NCBI GenBank assembly: GCA_043421945.1
Contig: JBHOGO010000054.1
Location: 1 to 32,483, forward strand
Length of the DNA stretch: 32,483 nucleotides
Reading direction: 5' to 3'
DNA from: Thaumasiovibrio sp043421945
Lineage (GTDB): Bacteria; Pseudomonadota; Gammaproteobacteria; Enterobacterales; Vibrionaceae
Shown here: piece by piece, positions 25,237-32,483 of the stretch
How positions within the stretch are numbered: position 1 is the stretch's first letter
How the letters are laid out: the number at the start of each line of letters is the position of its first letter
The notes under the pieces: generated by a model
What the model was told of the DNA's origin: nothing
Databases searched by the model: none
What the model saw: only the letters and a program-made list of their open reading frames with translations
Program-made: the position numbers and the translations under genes

Positions 25237-25904
25237 ATGCAGACTGGCTAGCAGCCTTTACGATTGGAATATTAGGTGCAGGACATTGCCTTGGTATGTG
25301 TGGCGGTATTGCCGCCGTCATTACAACAGGGATGGGGCAAAAACAATCACAACGTTGGCTGTATATTTTGCTTTACAATACAGGTCGATTATTCTCATAC
25401 GGTATAATAGGTGGGATTTTTAGCGGGATCATTGCCAATATGGGGCATTTAACAAATGCATTCCCATGGTTAGTAGCACTTAGGCTATTTGCTGCCGTAA
25501 TGATGCTGATCCTCGCACTTCACCTTGCTCAACTATGGCAGGGACTGGTGCTTATTGAGCGACTAGGAGCATGGATCTGGAAGCCTATCGCACCATTAGG
25601 ACAAAAACTCCTCCCCCTTCGTTCGCCATTTCATGCCCTGCCCTTTGGCTTCATATGGGGATGGCTGCCCTGTGGTCTTGTCTATTCAACCTTAAGCCTT
25701 GCAGCATTGAGCGGCTCGACGCATGGCGGAGCCGCCACCATGTTTGCCTTTGGCATGGGGACACTTCCTGCTATGTTAGGAATTGGAGCGGTTGCCGATC
25801 AGCTACAAACACTGTTAAAAGCAAGCGCATTCAGGCGCATAAGCGCCACTCTTCTTGCTCTCTATGCCATTCATACCGCCTATATTGCAATCAAGATGAT
25901 GTAA
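25233..25904 (+). CDS. TauE/SafE-like (COG2836-type) membrane protein coupled to CcoS
   Basis: Polytopic membrane protein of 223 aa with about six hydrophobic segments. The N-terminus bears GAGHCLGMCGGIAAV, and a second conserved point is WGWLPCGLVYSTL. These Cys- and His-containing motifs are typical of the family annotated as sulfite exporter TauE/SafE, related to the DsbD/urease-accessory transmembrane type. The annotated name is unlikely to give the real substrate. Its ATGA overlap with ccoS and constant place in the ccoHIS cluster point to cbb3 maturation, possibly copper or thiol handling in the membrane. Fnr follows 67 bases downstream. No biochemical role can be read from the sequence. 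Confidence 0.85.
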   Translation: MNADWLAAFTIGILGAGHCLGMCGGIAAVITTGMGQKQSQRWLYILLYNTGRLFSYGIIGGIFSGIIANMGHLTNAFPWLVALRLFAAVMMLILALHLAQLWQGLVLIERLGAWIWKPIAPLGQKLLPLRSPFHALPFGFIWGWLPCGLVYSTLSLAALSGSTHGGAATMFAFGMGTLPAMLGIGAVADQLQTLLKASAFRRISATLLALYAIHTAYIAIKMM

Positions 25905-25933
25905 AAAAATGGTCATACCCCATTTTAATGTGG

Positions 25934-25954
25934 TAAAATTTTGACTTATATCAA
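25934..25954 (+). promoter_or_regulatory. fnr promoter with an FNR box at the start site
   Basis: TTGACTTATATCAA (25941-25954) matches the FNR consensus TTGAT-N4-ATCAA at 9 of 10 fixed positions. Just upstream, TAAAAT at 25934-25939 preceded by TGG (25931-25933) resembles an extended -10. If that -10 is used, transcription starts near 25946 and the box covers the start site, which would mean Fnr represses its own gene. The box is seen directly. The mode of action is inferred. Confidence 0.7.
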
Positions 25955-25971
25955 ATTGGTTATGCAGGCTT

Positions 25972-26724
25972 ATGATTTCAGACAAACTCTCTACCAAAAG
26001 AATTCAGTCGGGTGGTTGTGCCATCCATTGTCAGGATTGTAGTATCAGTCAGCTATGTATTCCTTTTACATTGAATGAATCTGAACTCGATCAACTTGAC
26101 CAGATCATTGAACGTAAAAAGCCTATACAGAAAGGACAGGAGCTATTTAAAGCAGGTACAGAGTTAAAGTCTTTGTATGCCATTCGCTCTGGTACCATAA
26201 AAAGTTATACGATTACAGAGCAAGGTGACGAGCAGATCACTGCATTCCACTTAGCTGGCGATCTTGTCGGTTTTGATGCTATTACAGACATGTCTCACCC
26301 TAGTTTTGCACAGGCTCTTGAGACATCAATGGTATGTGAAATCCCATTTGAAATTCTTGATGATCTTTCTGGTAAGATGCCTAAATTACGTCAGCAGATC
26401 ATGCGTTTGATGAGCAACGAAATCAAAGGCGACCAAGAAATGATTCTTTTGCTCTCTAAAAAGAACGCTGAAGAACGCTTGGCTGCATTTCTCTATAACT
26501 TGTCGACACGCTTTTCTCAACGAGGTTTCTCTCCTAGAGAATTCCGTTTAACCATGACGCGCGGCGACATCGGTAACTATCTTGGCTTAACTGTCGAAAC
26601 AATTTCACGATTACTTGGCCGCTTTCAGAAGTCTGACATGCTATCGGTGAAAGGCAAATACATCACTATCAATGATCATGATGAGCTAGCAAGACTTGCT
26701 GGTAACGGCGGCACAAAAGAGTAG
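25972..26724 (+). CDS. fnr: Fumarate/nitrate reduction regulator FNR
   Basis: Oxygen-sensing CRP/FNR-family transcription factor of 250 aa. The cluster-ligand cysteines are at exactly the E. coli numbering: Cys20, Cys23, Cys29 and Cys122, with Cys16 also present, so an oxygen-labile [4Fe-4S] cluster is expected. The cyclic-nucleotide-binding-type fold spans about 40-150, the dimerisation helix about 150-175, and the C-terminal helix-turn-helix has TRGDIGNYLGLTVETISRLLGRFQ, whose E-SR residues read TTGAT half sites. Under low oxygen it would activate anaerobic respiration and adjust cbb3 expression. A strong terminator follows. Next to it lie the cbb3 assembly genes and uspE, a common arrangement in gamma-proteobacteria. 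Confidence 0.97.
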   Translation: MISDKLSTKRIQSGGCAIHCQDCSISQLCIPFTLNESELDQLDQIIERKKPIQKGQELFKAGTELKSLYAIRSGTIKSYTITEQGDEQITAFHLAGDLVGFDAITDMSHPSFAQALETSMVCEIPFEILDDLSGKMPKLRQQIMRLMSNEIKGDQEMILLLSKKNAEERLAAFLYNLSTRFSQRGFSPREFRLTMTRGDIGNYLGLTVETISRLLGRFQKSDMLSVKGKYITINDHDELARLAGNGGTKE

Positions 26725-26754
26725 CGCTCTCGCCTTAATGATTTATTGAACAAG

Positions 26755-26792
26755 AAGTGACCTAAATGTTATGCATTAGGTCACTTTTTTTT
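26755..26792 (+). terminator. Rho-independent terminator of fnr
   Basis: An 11-bp stem (26755-26765 AAGTGACCTAA with 26776-26786 TTAGGTCACTT) has a 10-base loop and is followed by T residues to 26792. It starts 30 bases after the fnr stop. Confidence 0.92.
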
Positions 26793-26872
26793 CGAAACGT
26801 GCTCAAATACTCTGCTAAACTACCGTAATTGCGTTAAAGTAAAGTTAAATACTTACGCGCGAGGATGCAGTT

Positions 26873-27820
26873 ATGAGTAAGTTTAACAAGATCTTAGTAG
26901 TTATTGATCCAGCTTCAGACCATCAGCCAGCGCTCTCTCGAGCTCTCCACCTGGCTGAGAAATGTCCAGATACTTCCATCACTCTATTCTTAGCAATCTA
27001 CGACTTTAGCTATGAGATGACATCAATGCTTTCAGTTGATGAACGGTCTGCCATGCGTAAAGGTGTTATACAACAACGGGAAGCTTGGTTAGAAGAGCTC
27101 ATCGAGGAACCTCGTCAAAACGGTGTTGATATTCAGTTGAATGTGGTTTGGCATAATCGCCCCTATGAGTCGATTGTCGCTCATGTCATCACACAGCAGC
27201 ATGACCTATTGATTAAAGCAACTCACGAGCATGATACGCTAGGCTCCATTATCTTCACGCCAACTGATTGGCATTTATTAAGAAAATGCCCTTGCCCGGT
27301 ACTGATGGTGAAAGAGCACTGCTGGCCAGAGAACAGTAAGATTATTGCCGCTGTTAATCTAGCCTCTGACAACGAGGATCATGACAACCTGAATGATAAA
27401 ATCGTTAATGAAGCTAAATGTTTTGCTGAAACACTAAACAGCGAGCCAGTTTTGCTTAATACCTACCCTGCTACCCCCGTCAATATCACCATAGAGCTCC
27501 CTGAATTTGATCCCGCATCATACACTGATGCCGTGCGTGGCCATCACCTCACGGCGATGAAAGCACTACGCCAAAAGCATGGCATGCCAGAAGAGCAAAC
27601 TCGCGTTGAAGAAGGATTAGCTGAAGATGTTATTCCCGATGTAGCCAAACAACTCGACGCGGAGCTTGTCATCTTAGGTACGACGGGGAGAACGGGGTTA
27701 TCAGCCATTTTTATTGGTAATACTGCTGAGCACACTATCGATAAATTGAACTGTGATTTACTTGCTTTAAAACCTCCGGGTTATATCAGCCCGCTAGATC
27801 CTAAGATACATAACTCATGA
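26873..27820 (+). CDS. uspE: Universal stress protein E (tandem Usp domains)
   Basis: Cytoplasmic protein of 315 aa made of two Usp domains. The first (about 4-145) begins FNKILVVIDPASDHQPAL and ends CPCPVLMVKEH. The second (about 150-305) has a degenerate beginning but a well-formed LVILGTTGRTGLSAIFIGNTAEHTID, matching the G-2x-G-9x-G(S/T) nucleotide-binding pattern. UspE takes part in stress resistance, motility and aggregation in E. coli, where its gene also lies beside fnr. GAGGA precedes the start by 8 bases. It has its own promoter region between the fnr terminator and the start, and shares a two-way terminator with ttcA. Confidence 0.94.
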   Translation: MSKFNKILVVIDPASDHQPALSRALHLAEKCPDTSITLFLAIYDFSYEMTSMLSVDERSAMRKGVIQQREAWLEELIEEPRQNGVDIQLNVVWHNRPYESIVAHVITQQHDLLIKATHEHDTLGSIIFTPTDWHLLRKCPCPVLMVKEHCWPENSKIIAAVNLASDNEDHDNLNDKIVNEAKCFAETLNSEPVLLNTYPATPVNITIELPEFDPASYTDAVRGHHLTAMKALRQKHGMPEEQTRVEEGLAEDVIPDVAKQLDAELVILGTTGRTGLSAIFIGNTAEHTIDKLNCDLLALKPPGYISPLDPKIHNS

Positions 27821-27878
27821 ATTTAGACATTTTCTAAGTTGCTCTGCCAAAAGCGTCAAAATACCATTACGCAGAGAC

Positions 27879-27907
27879 AAAAAAACCAAGCGATTGCTTG
27901 GTTTTTT
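27879..27907. terminator. Bidirectional terminator between uspE and ttcA
   Basis: CCAAGC (27886-27891) pairs with GCTTGG (27896-27901) around a GATT loop. Seven A on the left and six T on the right extend the stem and give T runs on both strands. It serves the convergent uspE and ttcA genes. Confidence 0.92.
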
Positions 27908-27934
27908 ATTCAGGCTTAAAGGTAAACCTTAGGA

Positions 27935-28834
27935 TTAAACGTTGGTCACGTCGATAAACATCGATTCATCAATTTCAATATTGGTCGATGAAACCGTCGC
28001 TTCATTAAACGCGTACTCTTCTCTGTTTCCTTCTCTATCCAGAGGTAAGTTAACAAAATCAAAGAGTTCACGGTCAGCTAGCTGACTTGGGCTAACATTT
28101 TGAATAGACTTGAACACGGCATCAACACGACCCGGTGTTTTCTTATCCCAATCAATCAGCATCGCTTTAATCGATTGTCGTTGTAGGTTTTCTTGAGAAC
28201 CACATAGGTTACAAGGAATGATTGGAAACGCTTTATGTTCAGCGTACTTAATCAAGTCTTTTTCACGACAATACGTTAGTGGTCTGATAACAACATTACG
28301 ACCATCATCAGAGCGCAGCTTAGGCGGCATCGCCTTCAAACGTGAACCGTGGAACATGTTTAAAAACATCGTTTCAACGATATCATCAAGGTGGTGACCA
28401 AGTGCAATCTTAGTCGCGCCAATTTTCTCTGCAAACGAGTAAAGTGTGCCACGGCGTAAACGAGAACAAAGACCACATGTTGTCTTGCCTTCAGGCACTT
28501 TCTTTTTAACCACAGAATACGTATCCTTATCAACGATATAATAAGGGATATTAAGCGTCTTAAAGTACTCTGGCAAAATGTGCTCTGGGAAACCCGGCTG
28601 CTTTTGATCTAAGTTAACCGCGACAACCTCAAATTTGATTGGTGCTGCTTTTTGCAGTCCCAATAAGATATCAAGCATCGCAAATGAATCTTTACCACCG
28701 CTGATACACGCCATTACCACATCATTTTCTTCAATCATGTTGTAATCGATAATAGCATTACCAACATTTCTCCTTAGGCGTTTCTGGAGTTTGTTGAATT
28801 CAAGTGTTTCTTTTCTTGTATCTTTTTGATTCAT
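27935..28834 (-). CDS. ttcA: tRNA 2-thiocytidine(32) synthetase TtcA
   Basis: Cytoplasmic iron-sulfur enzyme (299 aa) that thiolates cytidine 32 in a subset of tRNAs, using ATP to activate the base. The PP-loop motif SGGKDS lies at about 46-51. Two Cys pairs, CGLC (about 121-124) and CNLCGSQ (about 213-216), provide the [4Fe-4S] ligands. GHHLDDIVETMFLNMF and RPLTYCREKDL are further family signatures. The N-terminus RKETLEFNKLQKRLRRNVGNAI is as in E. coli TtcA. Length is slightly under the E. coli protein (311). Transcribed alone from the 335-base region shared with the carboxypeptidase gene. Confidence 0.97.
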   Translation of the reverse strand: MNQKDTRKETLEFNKLQKRLRRNVGNAIIDYNMIEENDVVMACISGGKDSFAMLDILLGLQKAAPIKFEVVAVNLDQKQPGFPEHILPEYFKTLNIPYYIVDKDTYSVVKKKVPEGKTTCGLCSRLRRGTLYSFAEKIGATKIALGHHLDDIVETMFLNMFHGSRLKAMPPKLRSDDGRNVVIRPLTYCREKDLIKYAEHKAFPIIPCNLCGSQENLQRQSIKAMLIDWDKKTPGRVDAVFKSIQNVSPSQLADRELFDFVNLPLDREGNREEYAFNEATVSSTNIEIDESMFIDVTNV

Positions 28835-29169
28835 TGCGTCTTCTCACACCGTCGATTTTATCGACTGTAGCTTTCCTGACCGGGATTTTATAGGCCGTGG
28901 ATTATACTTGGTTTATTCGATGATGGAAATGAACAAGTCATCCTAACGCACCTTTAAGGTATAACTGTCACTTCAACACTGCTTTTTGATTTCTCATTCT
29001 CAGTGAGAAATACGAACTAATTAACTGATCCTCTTAAATTTTTTGTCGTCAATTGTTCTATTCCTCTATACTCTTTATGGCTTAACTGGTTTGCATCTAG
29101 CGTTGAATTAAGCAAAAACCAATGGCGCTATAAGCATGAAATCATCTCAATACCGTTAGGAGCAACAAC
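28835..29169. other. Divergent intergenic region ttcA / M32 carboxypeptidase
   Basis: This stretch holds the promoters of both flanking genes and no gene of its own. An 8-bp dyad (28989-28996 ATTTCTCA with 29004-29011 TGAGAAAT, 7-base loop) is visible. For the plus strand, TTGTCG (29043-29048) and TATACT (29067-29072) are 18 bases apart and form a plausible sigma-70 promoter about 100 bases before the carboxypeptidase start. Confidence 0.5.
29043..29072 (+). promoter_or_regulatory. Candidate sigma-70 promoter for the M32 carboxypeptidase
   Basis: The -35 TTGTCG matches 4 of 6 consensus positions, and the -10 TATACT matches 5 of 6, with an 18-base spacer. It would give a leader of about 90 bases before ATG 29170. 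Predicted by eye only. Confidence 0.4.
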
Positions 29170-30648
29170 ATGGCCTATGAATCCCTTTGCCAGCACTTCA
29201 TCAAAATATCTCGATTTGAACATTTAGCGGCAATCTGCGGTTGGGACCAAGCCGCTGTCATGCCAACTGGCGGGCAGCAAGCTCGTTCAGAAGCAATGGC
29301 TGAATTAACCAAATTACGTCATCAACTACTGAATAGTAGTTGTTTAGCCGATTGGTTTGCCGCCGCCGATGAACAAGACTTATCGTTAAGTGACCAAGCC
29401 AACTTACGTGAAATGCGCCGTGTTTGGGTGCAAGCGACACTTTTACCTGAGCGCCTAGTCGAAGCTCAATCACTTGCTGGCTCTCGCTGTGAGCATGCTT
29501 GGCGAACTCAACGCCCTGCTAACGACTGGGAAGGCTTTAGAAAGAACTTGACTGAAGTAGTTACCTTGTCACGTGAGGAAGCGCAAATCAGAGCAGAACA
29601 CAACGGCGTCTCCCGCTATGATGCCATGCTCAACCTCTATGAACCGGGTACAACAACAGCCAGCCTCAACAATCTATTCGATGATGTGAAACAATGGCTG
29701 CCGACACTCGTTGAGTCCGTCACTGAAAAGCAAGCGACAAGCCCGATTATTCAGCTGCAAGGCCCTTTTGACATCGACCAGCAAACTAAGCTTGCACACA
29801 ACCTGATGGAACTACTTGGGTTTGATTTCGACCATGGTCGCCTTGATACCAGTGCTCATCCATTCTGTGGTGGAGTGCCTAGCGATGTGCGTATCACGAC
29901 GCGCTACGATATTAATGATTTTACCTCAACCCTCATGGGTGTCATCCATGAAACAGGTCATGCTCGTTACGAACAGGGTTTACCCTCTACATGGGCTGGT
30001 CTTCCTGTGGGTGAAGCCCGCTCGATGGGTATTCATGAATCACAAAGTTTATTCTTTGAAATGCAGCTATCTCGGCACCCCGCCTTCGTTGAATCACTTT
30101 CACCTAAGGTTAAGCACTTTTTCTCTCGCAAAGAAGACAGCGCACTGTCAGTCGATAATCTTATCAAGATCAATAACCGTGTCGAACCCGGTTACATTCG
30201 TGTTGACGCTGATGAAGTCACCTATCCTGCTCATGTCATTCTTCGATACGAGATAGAACGCGATTTAATCAACGGTAGTCTGGAAGTTGACGATCTTCCA
30301 GAGGTGTGGGACCAAAAGATGCAACATTACCTTGGTCTTTCAACCAAAGGGAACTTCACCAATGGCTGTATGCAAGATATCCACTGGACAGATGGAAGTT
30401 ACGGATATTTTCCAAGTTATACACTCGGAGCCATGTATGCAGCACAATTTATGGCTGCAATGAAGAAAACAGTGAACGTTGATTCTGCGATTCGTAGCGG
30501 CGATCTGTCCCCTATTTTTTCTTGGTTATCAGAGAACATCTGGAGTAAAGGCAGCTTGCTAACGACAGATGAGTTAGTGAAGCAAGCGACGGGGGAAACA
30601 CTGAATGCGCAGTTTTTCCAAGCGCATTTGAGAAATCGTTACCTATAA
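29170..30648 (+). CDS. M32 family metallocarboxypeptidase
   Basis: Cytoplasmic zinc carboxypeptidase of the Taq/Pfu type (492 aa, normal length 490-510) that removes C-terminal residues from peptides. The zinc motif HETGH is at 260-264 (GVIHETGHARYEQGLP), followed by GIHESQSLFFE, where the third metal ligand Glu lies, and INNRVEPGYIRVDADEVTYPAH near 340, all M32 hallmarks. The C-terminal LGAMYAAQF and WL(S/R)xNIW-type segments are also typical. AGGAG at 29158-29162 is well spaced for ATG 29170. The gene stands alone, divergent from ttcA and convergent with the right-hand cassette. Its peptide targets and physiological role are not evident. Confidence 0.94.
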   Translation: MAYESLCQHFIKISRFEHLAAICGWDQAAVMPTGGQQARSEAMAELTKLRHQLLNSSCLADWFAAADEQDLSLSDQANLREMRRVWVQATLLPERLVEAQSLAGSRCEHAWRTQRPANDWEGFRKNLTEVVTLSREEAQIRAEHNGVSRYDAMLNLYEPGTTTASLNNLFDDVKQWLPTLVESVTEKQATSPIIQLQGPFDIDQQTKLAHNLMELLGFDFDHGRLDTSAHPFCGGVPSDVRITTRYDINDFTSTLMGVIHETGHARYEQGLPSTWAGLPVGEARSMGIHESQSLFFEMQLSRHPAFVESLSPKVKHFFSRKEDSALSVDNLIKINNRVEPGYIRVDADEVTYPAHVILRYEIERDLINGSLEVDDLPEVWDQKMQHYLGLSTKGNFTNGCMQDIHWTDGSYGYFPSYTLGAMYAAQFMAAMKKTVNVDSAIRSGDLSPIFSWLSENIWSKGSLLTTDELVKQATGETLNAQFFQAHLRNRYL

Positions 30649-30757
30649 TTTGGTTACTGGCATGTACTCTGTTTTTTTGCTGAGTATATGTCAAATTTAT
30701 AGAGCAAATTATTCGAGTTTTTATAGAAGACTGACATATAGAATATCCGCCCCGCTA

Positions 30758-31432
30758 TCAATGGACTACTACATCAGCATCACACGATTCAAAAATTGTA
30801 TCAAGATTAAAGTTTGCCAACCAAAAAGCGAAAAAACGTTCATGCGCGAAGAAATAGGGGGTTTCACCCTTACAAGTTCTCGGTATACCTGAAGCGGTTA
30901 CACTGAAGTAAACACACTCTATCGGTTTTGTAATAGCACCTTGGTTAGTACACAGAGCTTCAAGGTGCCATTTCACCTCTTTTAAGTGAGCCTGCACACT
31001 TCGGTTTCCTCTCTGATGAAAGACGCTGGTCTGACACTGCATATTATACCCTTGGATGTAATCTGTACCCTGTTCAACCGTCATACCATGTTTATCAGCC
31101 CAATAACGGAAGTTCGCCTTCAACTGGTTTTCAAACGCATCTAAAAATCCCATCTCATTTCCTCTGGCTTCTGCTGGAAATATCACGCAATAGCGTGAAG
31201 CATAATCCATTACCAGCATATACTTTTTCTTTTTAATTGAGATGCAGTCCACCACCCATTGCCACTGAAATCCATCATTGATTCTAGGATCGACATCATC
31301 GGGAAAAACAGTAAAAAGGGTGGACTCCTCAATAGTTCGGTGAGGAGCTATCTCCAGACAAGATAACTTTTTTCCATTAATGACGACAGAAAAGTGCTCC
31401 GCCGCCGCTTTTGTGCAGTTAAAAACCAACAT
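30758..31432 (-). CDS. Uncharacterised protein, tentatively DUF6933-like
   Basis: Hypothetical cytoplasmic protein of 224 aa. The opening MLVFNCTKAAAEHF, followed by WQWVVDCISIKKKKYMLVMD and YASRYCVIFPA, recalls from memory the DUF6933 pattern: an NCTK start, then a strand of the form 'nrkk-lv-vnd-sry-vv', then a helix. The match is tentative. Residues 100-160 look helical (FLDAFENQLKANFRYWADKHG), and the C-terminal third (about 150-224) is not recognised. It starts 5 bases after the stop of the 176-aa gene, so it is co-transcribed and probably co-translated. No membrane segment, signal peptide or catalytic motif is visible. Confidence 0.6.
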   Translation of the reverse strand: MLVFNCTKAAAEHFSVVINGKKLSCLEIAPHRTIEESTLFTVFPDDVDPRINDGFQWQWVVDCISIKKKKYMLVMDYASRYCVIFPAEARGNEMGFLDAFENQLKANFRYWADKHGMTVEQGTDYIQGYNMQCQTSVFHQRGNRSVQAHLKEVKWHLEALCTNQGAITKPIECVYFSVTASGIPRTCKGETPYFFAHERFFAFWLANFNLDTIFESCDADVVVH

Positions 31433-31437
31433 AGCTA

Positions 31438-31968
31438 TTATCTCTCAGCCAACAATAATGTTAGCTTCGATTCACCTGCTTCAGAGGTCAATACGGGAAA
31501 CAACATTGAGTAAGGGACGGTCCAGCCAGTATTACCTACTAACACCACAGCTCTTTTCGGATTTAATTTGGAGACCTGGCCAATATACTCTTGATTGTCT
31601 TTACTGTTGATAAAACCTACCGTTTCACCAATCGCTAACTCTGCTTTTGATAGTCCCACGGCTTTATTAGATACCAAGGTTGTTTCAACATGGTCAAGAT
31701 TGAGAAAGTAAAAAGGCAGAGACCATTGCTGCCCAGTATCTTGTTCACGGATAGATACCCGACTACGTCCTACCTTTAACACTGTACAAAGCACCGCTTT
31801 GTTACGCTCAGTGCAAAAATATTCAACAGCCACCCCCACTTGAATTTTTCTTTTTAAAACAGTCGTCCTCTCTGGGTCTTCAAGCACTTTTTCAATTGCT
31901 GATTTTAACCGAAATAGCTCGAAATCTGTGGCTGATTCCAGCTCGTCAAATATGTGTTGGATGTTCAT
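31438..31968 (-). CDS. Uncharacterised protein with two tandem small beta-barrel repeats
   Basis: Hypothetical cytoplasmic protein of 176 aa. A helical N-terminus (1-40, IFDELESATDFELFRLKSAI) precedes two similar units. Unit 1 (about 43-95) has VGVAVEYF, VLCTVLKVGRSRVSI and WSLPFYFLNLDHV. Unit 2 (about 112-163) has IGETVGFI, YIGQVSKLNPKRAVV and WTVPYSMLFPV. The shared pattern is G-x-x-V-x-[FY], then a strand of the form V-x-K-[LV]-x-x-x-[RK], then W-x-[LV]-P-[FY], as in SH3/Tudor/KOW-like barrels that often bind nucleic acid or protein tails. The ribosome site is weak. It is the middle gene of the right-hand minus-strand cassette. Function is unknown and the fold is an inference from the pattern. 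Confidence 0.65.
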   Translation of the reverse strand: MNIQHIFDELESATDFELFRLKSAIEKVLEDPERTTVLKRKIQVGVAVEYFCTERNKAVLCTVLKVGRSRVSIREQDTGQQWSLPFYFLNLDHVETTLVSNKAVGLSKAELAIGETVGFINSKDNQEYIGQVSKLNPKRAVVLVGNTGWTVPYSMLFPVLTSEAGESKLTLLLAER

Positions 31969-32047
31969 AATTGGCTCTGTGTTGGTAGTGAATTTTTTGC
32001 AGTAATGCGCAACCGTTTAAGATCAGTATATTTCTGCTCTGGTTCTT

Positions 32048-32362
32048 CTATAGTCGTGCAAATCGTGACCGCACTATCCCTGTTATGAGTTCATGGAGAT
32101 TTTCATCTTCTCGCTTTACTTTACCAATCTCCCAGTAGTTATTGAACTGGGCAATAGAATAGTTACAGTTCTCACCATCAAAATAAATACAGTGTTGACC
32201 GACAATCGCGAGCACCCATGAATACTCCTCCACGTTTTCGGTTGTGTGCTCCCATATCTGGGGTGAAGGCAGCTTAATAAAACGCCAGAAACTCTTATCC
32301 AACCCTTCCATTATCATCTCTTCATGGCAGATTATTTCGGCTAGTTTTTCATCACTATACAC
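32048..32362 (-). CDS. Uncharacterised small protein, 104 aa, GTG start
   Basis: Hypothetical acidic cytoplasmic protein, first gene of the right-hand cassette. GTG at 32362 is preceded by AAAGGAG with a 5-base gap, a strong ribosome site that settles the start. The pattern FWRFIKLPSPQIWEH, then EEYSWVLAIVGQHCIYFDG, then YSIAQFNNYWEIG resembles a widespread group of small hypothetical proteins with the form 'FW-li---p--W ... FWvvai-G--viyyndie-GFn-S-f---G'. I know of no function for that group. Downstream, 79 bases separate it from the 176-aa gene, so a shared transcript is plausible but not certain. Confidence 0.6.
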   Translation of the reverse strand: MYSDEKLAEIICHEEMIMEGLDKSFWRFIKLPSPQIWEHTTENVEEYSWVLAIVGQHCIYFDGENCNYSIAQFNNYWEIGKVKREDENLHELITGIVRSRFARL

Positions 32363-32405
32363 AGGGACTCCTTTAAATACCCTTAGAATAAGCGTGCTTT
32401 ACTCA

Positions 32406-32430
32406 GTATACCCAATTAACTTGAAGATGC
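32406..32430. repeat. Possible copy of a Vibrionaceae intergenic repeat
   Basis: The 25-base segment beginning GTATACCCAATTAACTTG and ending AAGATGC has the form TATACCCAA-N-AACTTGAAG-N-TGC that I recall as a frequent intergenic or element-end word in Vibrio and Shewanella genomes. Only this one copy was found in the window. The identity is from memory and not confirmed. Confidence 0.3.
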
Positions 32431-32483
32431 GTGTTTGAGCACCTGAAAATTATCATTTATTCGAGACGCCAGTGAGCCAGCGA

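Noticed and set aside
1..32483. CRISPR arrays, tRNA/rRNA genes, transposases, prophage genes
   Set aside because: No regularly spaced repeats, tRNA-like cloverleaf sequence, rRNA sequence or transposase/integrase-like protein could be seen.

Overview
The window looks like a chromosomal segment of a gamma-proteobacterium of the family Vibrionaceae, with moderate G+C and short AT-rich intergenic gaps. The basis is the sequence of the conserved core genes and the gene order: FIST-domain sensor, hybrid kinase, short SDR-like gene, ccoNOQP, ccoHIS, TauE/SafE-like gene, fnr, uspE, ttcA. From memory this matches the Vibrio cholerae VC1445-VC1432 neighbourhood. I cannot name the genus or species.

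Layout. (1) 1-2262: the 3' part of an iron/sugar-phosphate-type ABC importer operon. The fused permease has lost its 5' half right at the window edge, next to a minus-strand terminator hairpin, and is followed by an intact ATPase. (2) 2285-4866: a stand-alone cytosine deaminase (codA) and a divergent patatin-like lipoprotein. (3) 5038-8873: a GlpV-like periplasmic binding protein translationally coupled to a CACHE-HAMP-PAS histidine kinase, with no transporter or response regulator nearby. (4) 8874-9646: about 770 bases without a gene, holding a perfect 19-bp inverted repeat and other dyads. (5) 9647-13777, minus strand: a YibE/F membrane protein, a lipid-anchored 5'-nucleotidase and a 63-residue membrane protein. 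(6) 14003-18401: NosP-type FIST sensor plus hybrid histidine kinase as a tight operon, a degenerate SDR-like protein and a membrane-anchored hypothetical. (7) 18668-27820: cbb3 oxidase structural genes, a terminator, the cbb3 assembly genes, fnr with an FNR box at its own promoter, and uspE. (8) 27935-30648: ttcA and an M32 carboxypeptidase. (9) 30758-32362, minus strand: three uncharacterised genes in an apparent operon.

How it fits together. The centre of the window is a respiratory-gas module. CcoNOQP is a high-affinity oxygen reductase. CcoH, CcoI and CcoS, with a membrane protein coupled to CcoS, assemble it and supply copper. Fnr senses loss of oxygen through a [4Fe-4S] cluster. The NosP/kinase pair next door probably senses nitric oxide and feeds a phosphorelay controlling biofilm or quorum-type output. 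The least explained units are the binding-protein/kinase pair and the right-hand three-gene cassette. No rRNA, tRNA, CRISPR array, transposase or integrase gene was seen.
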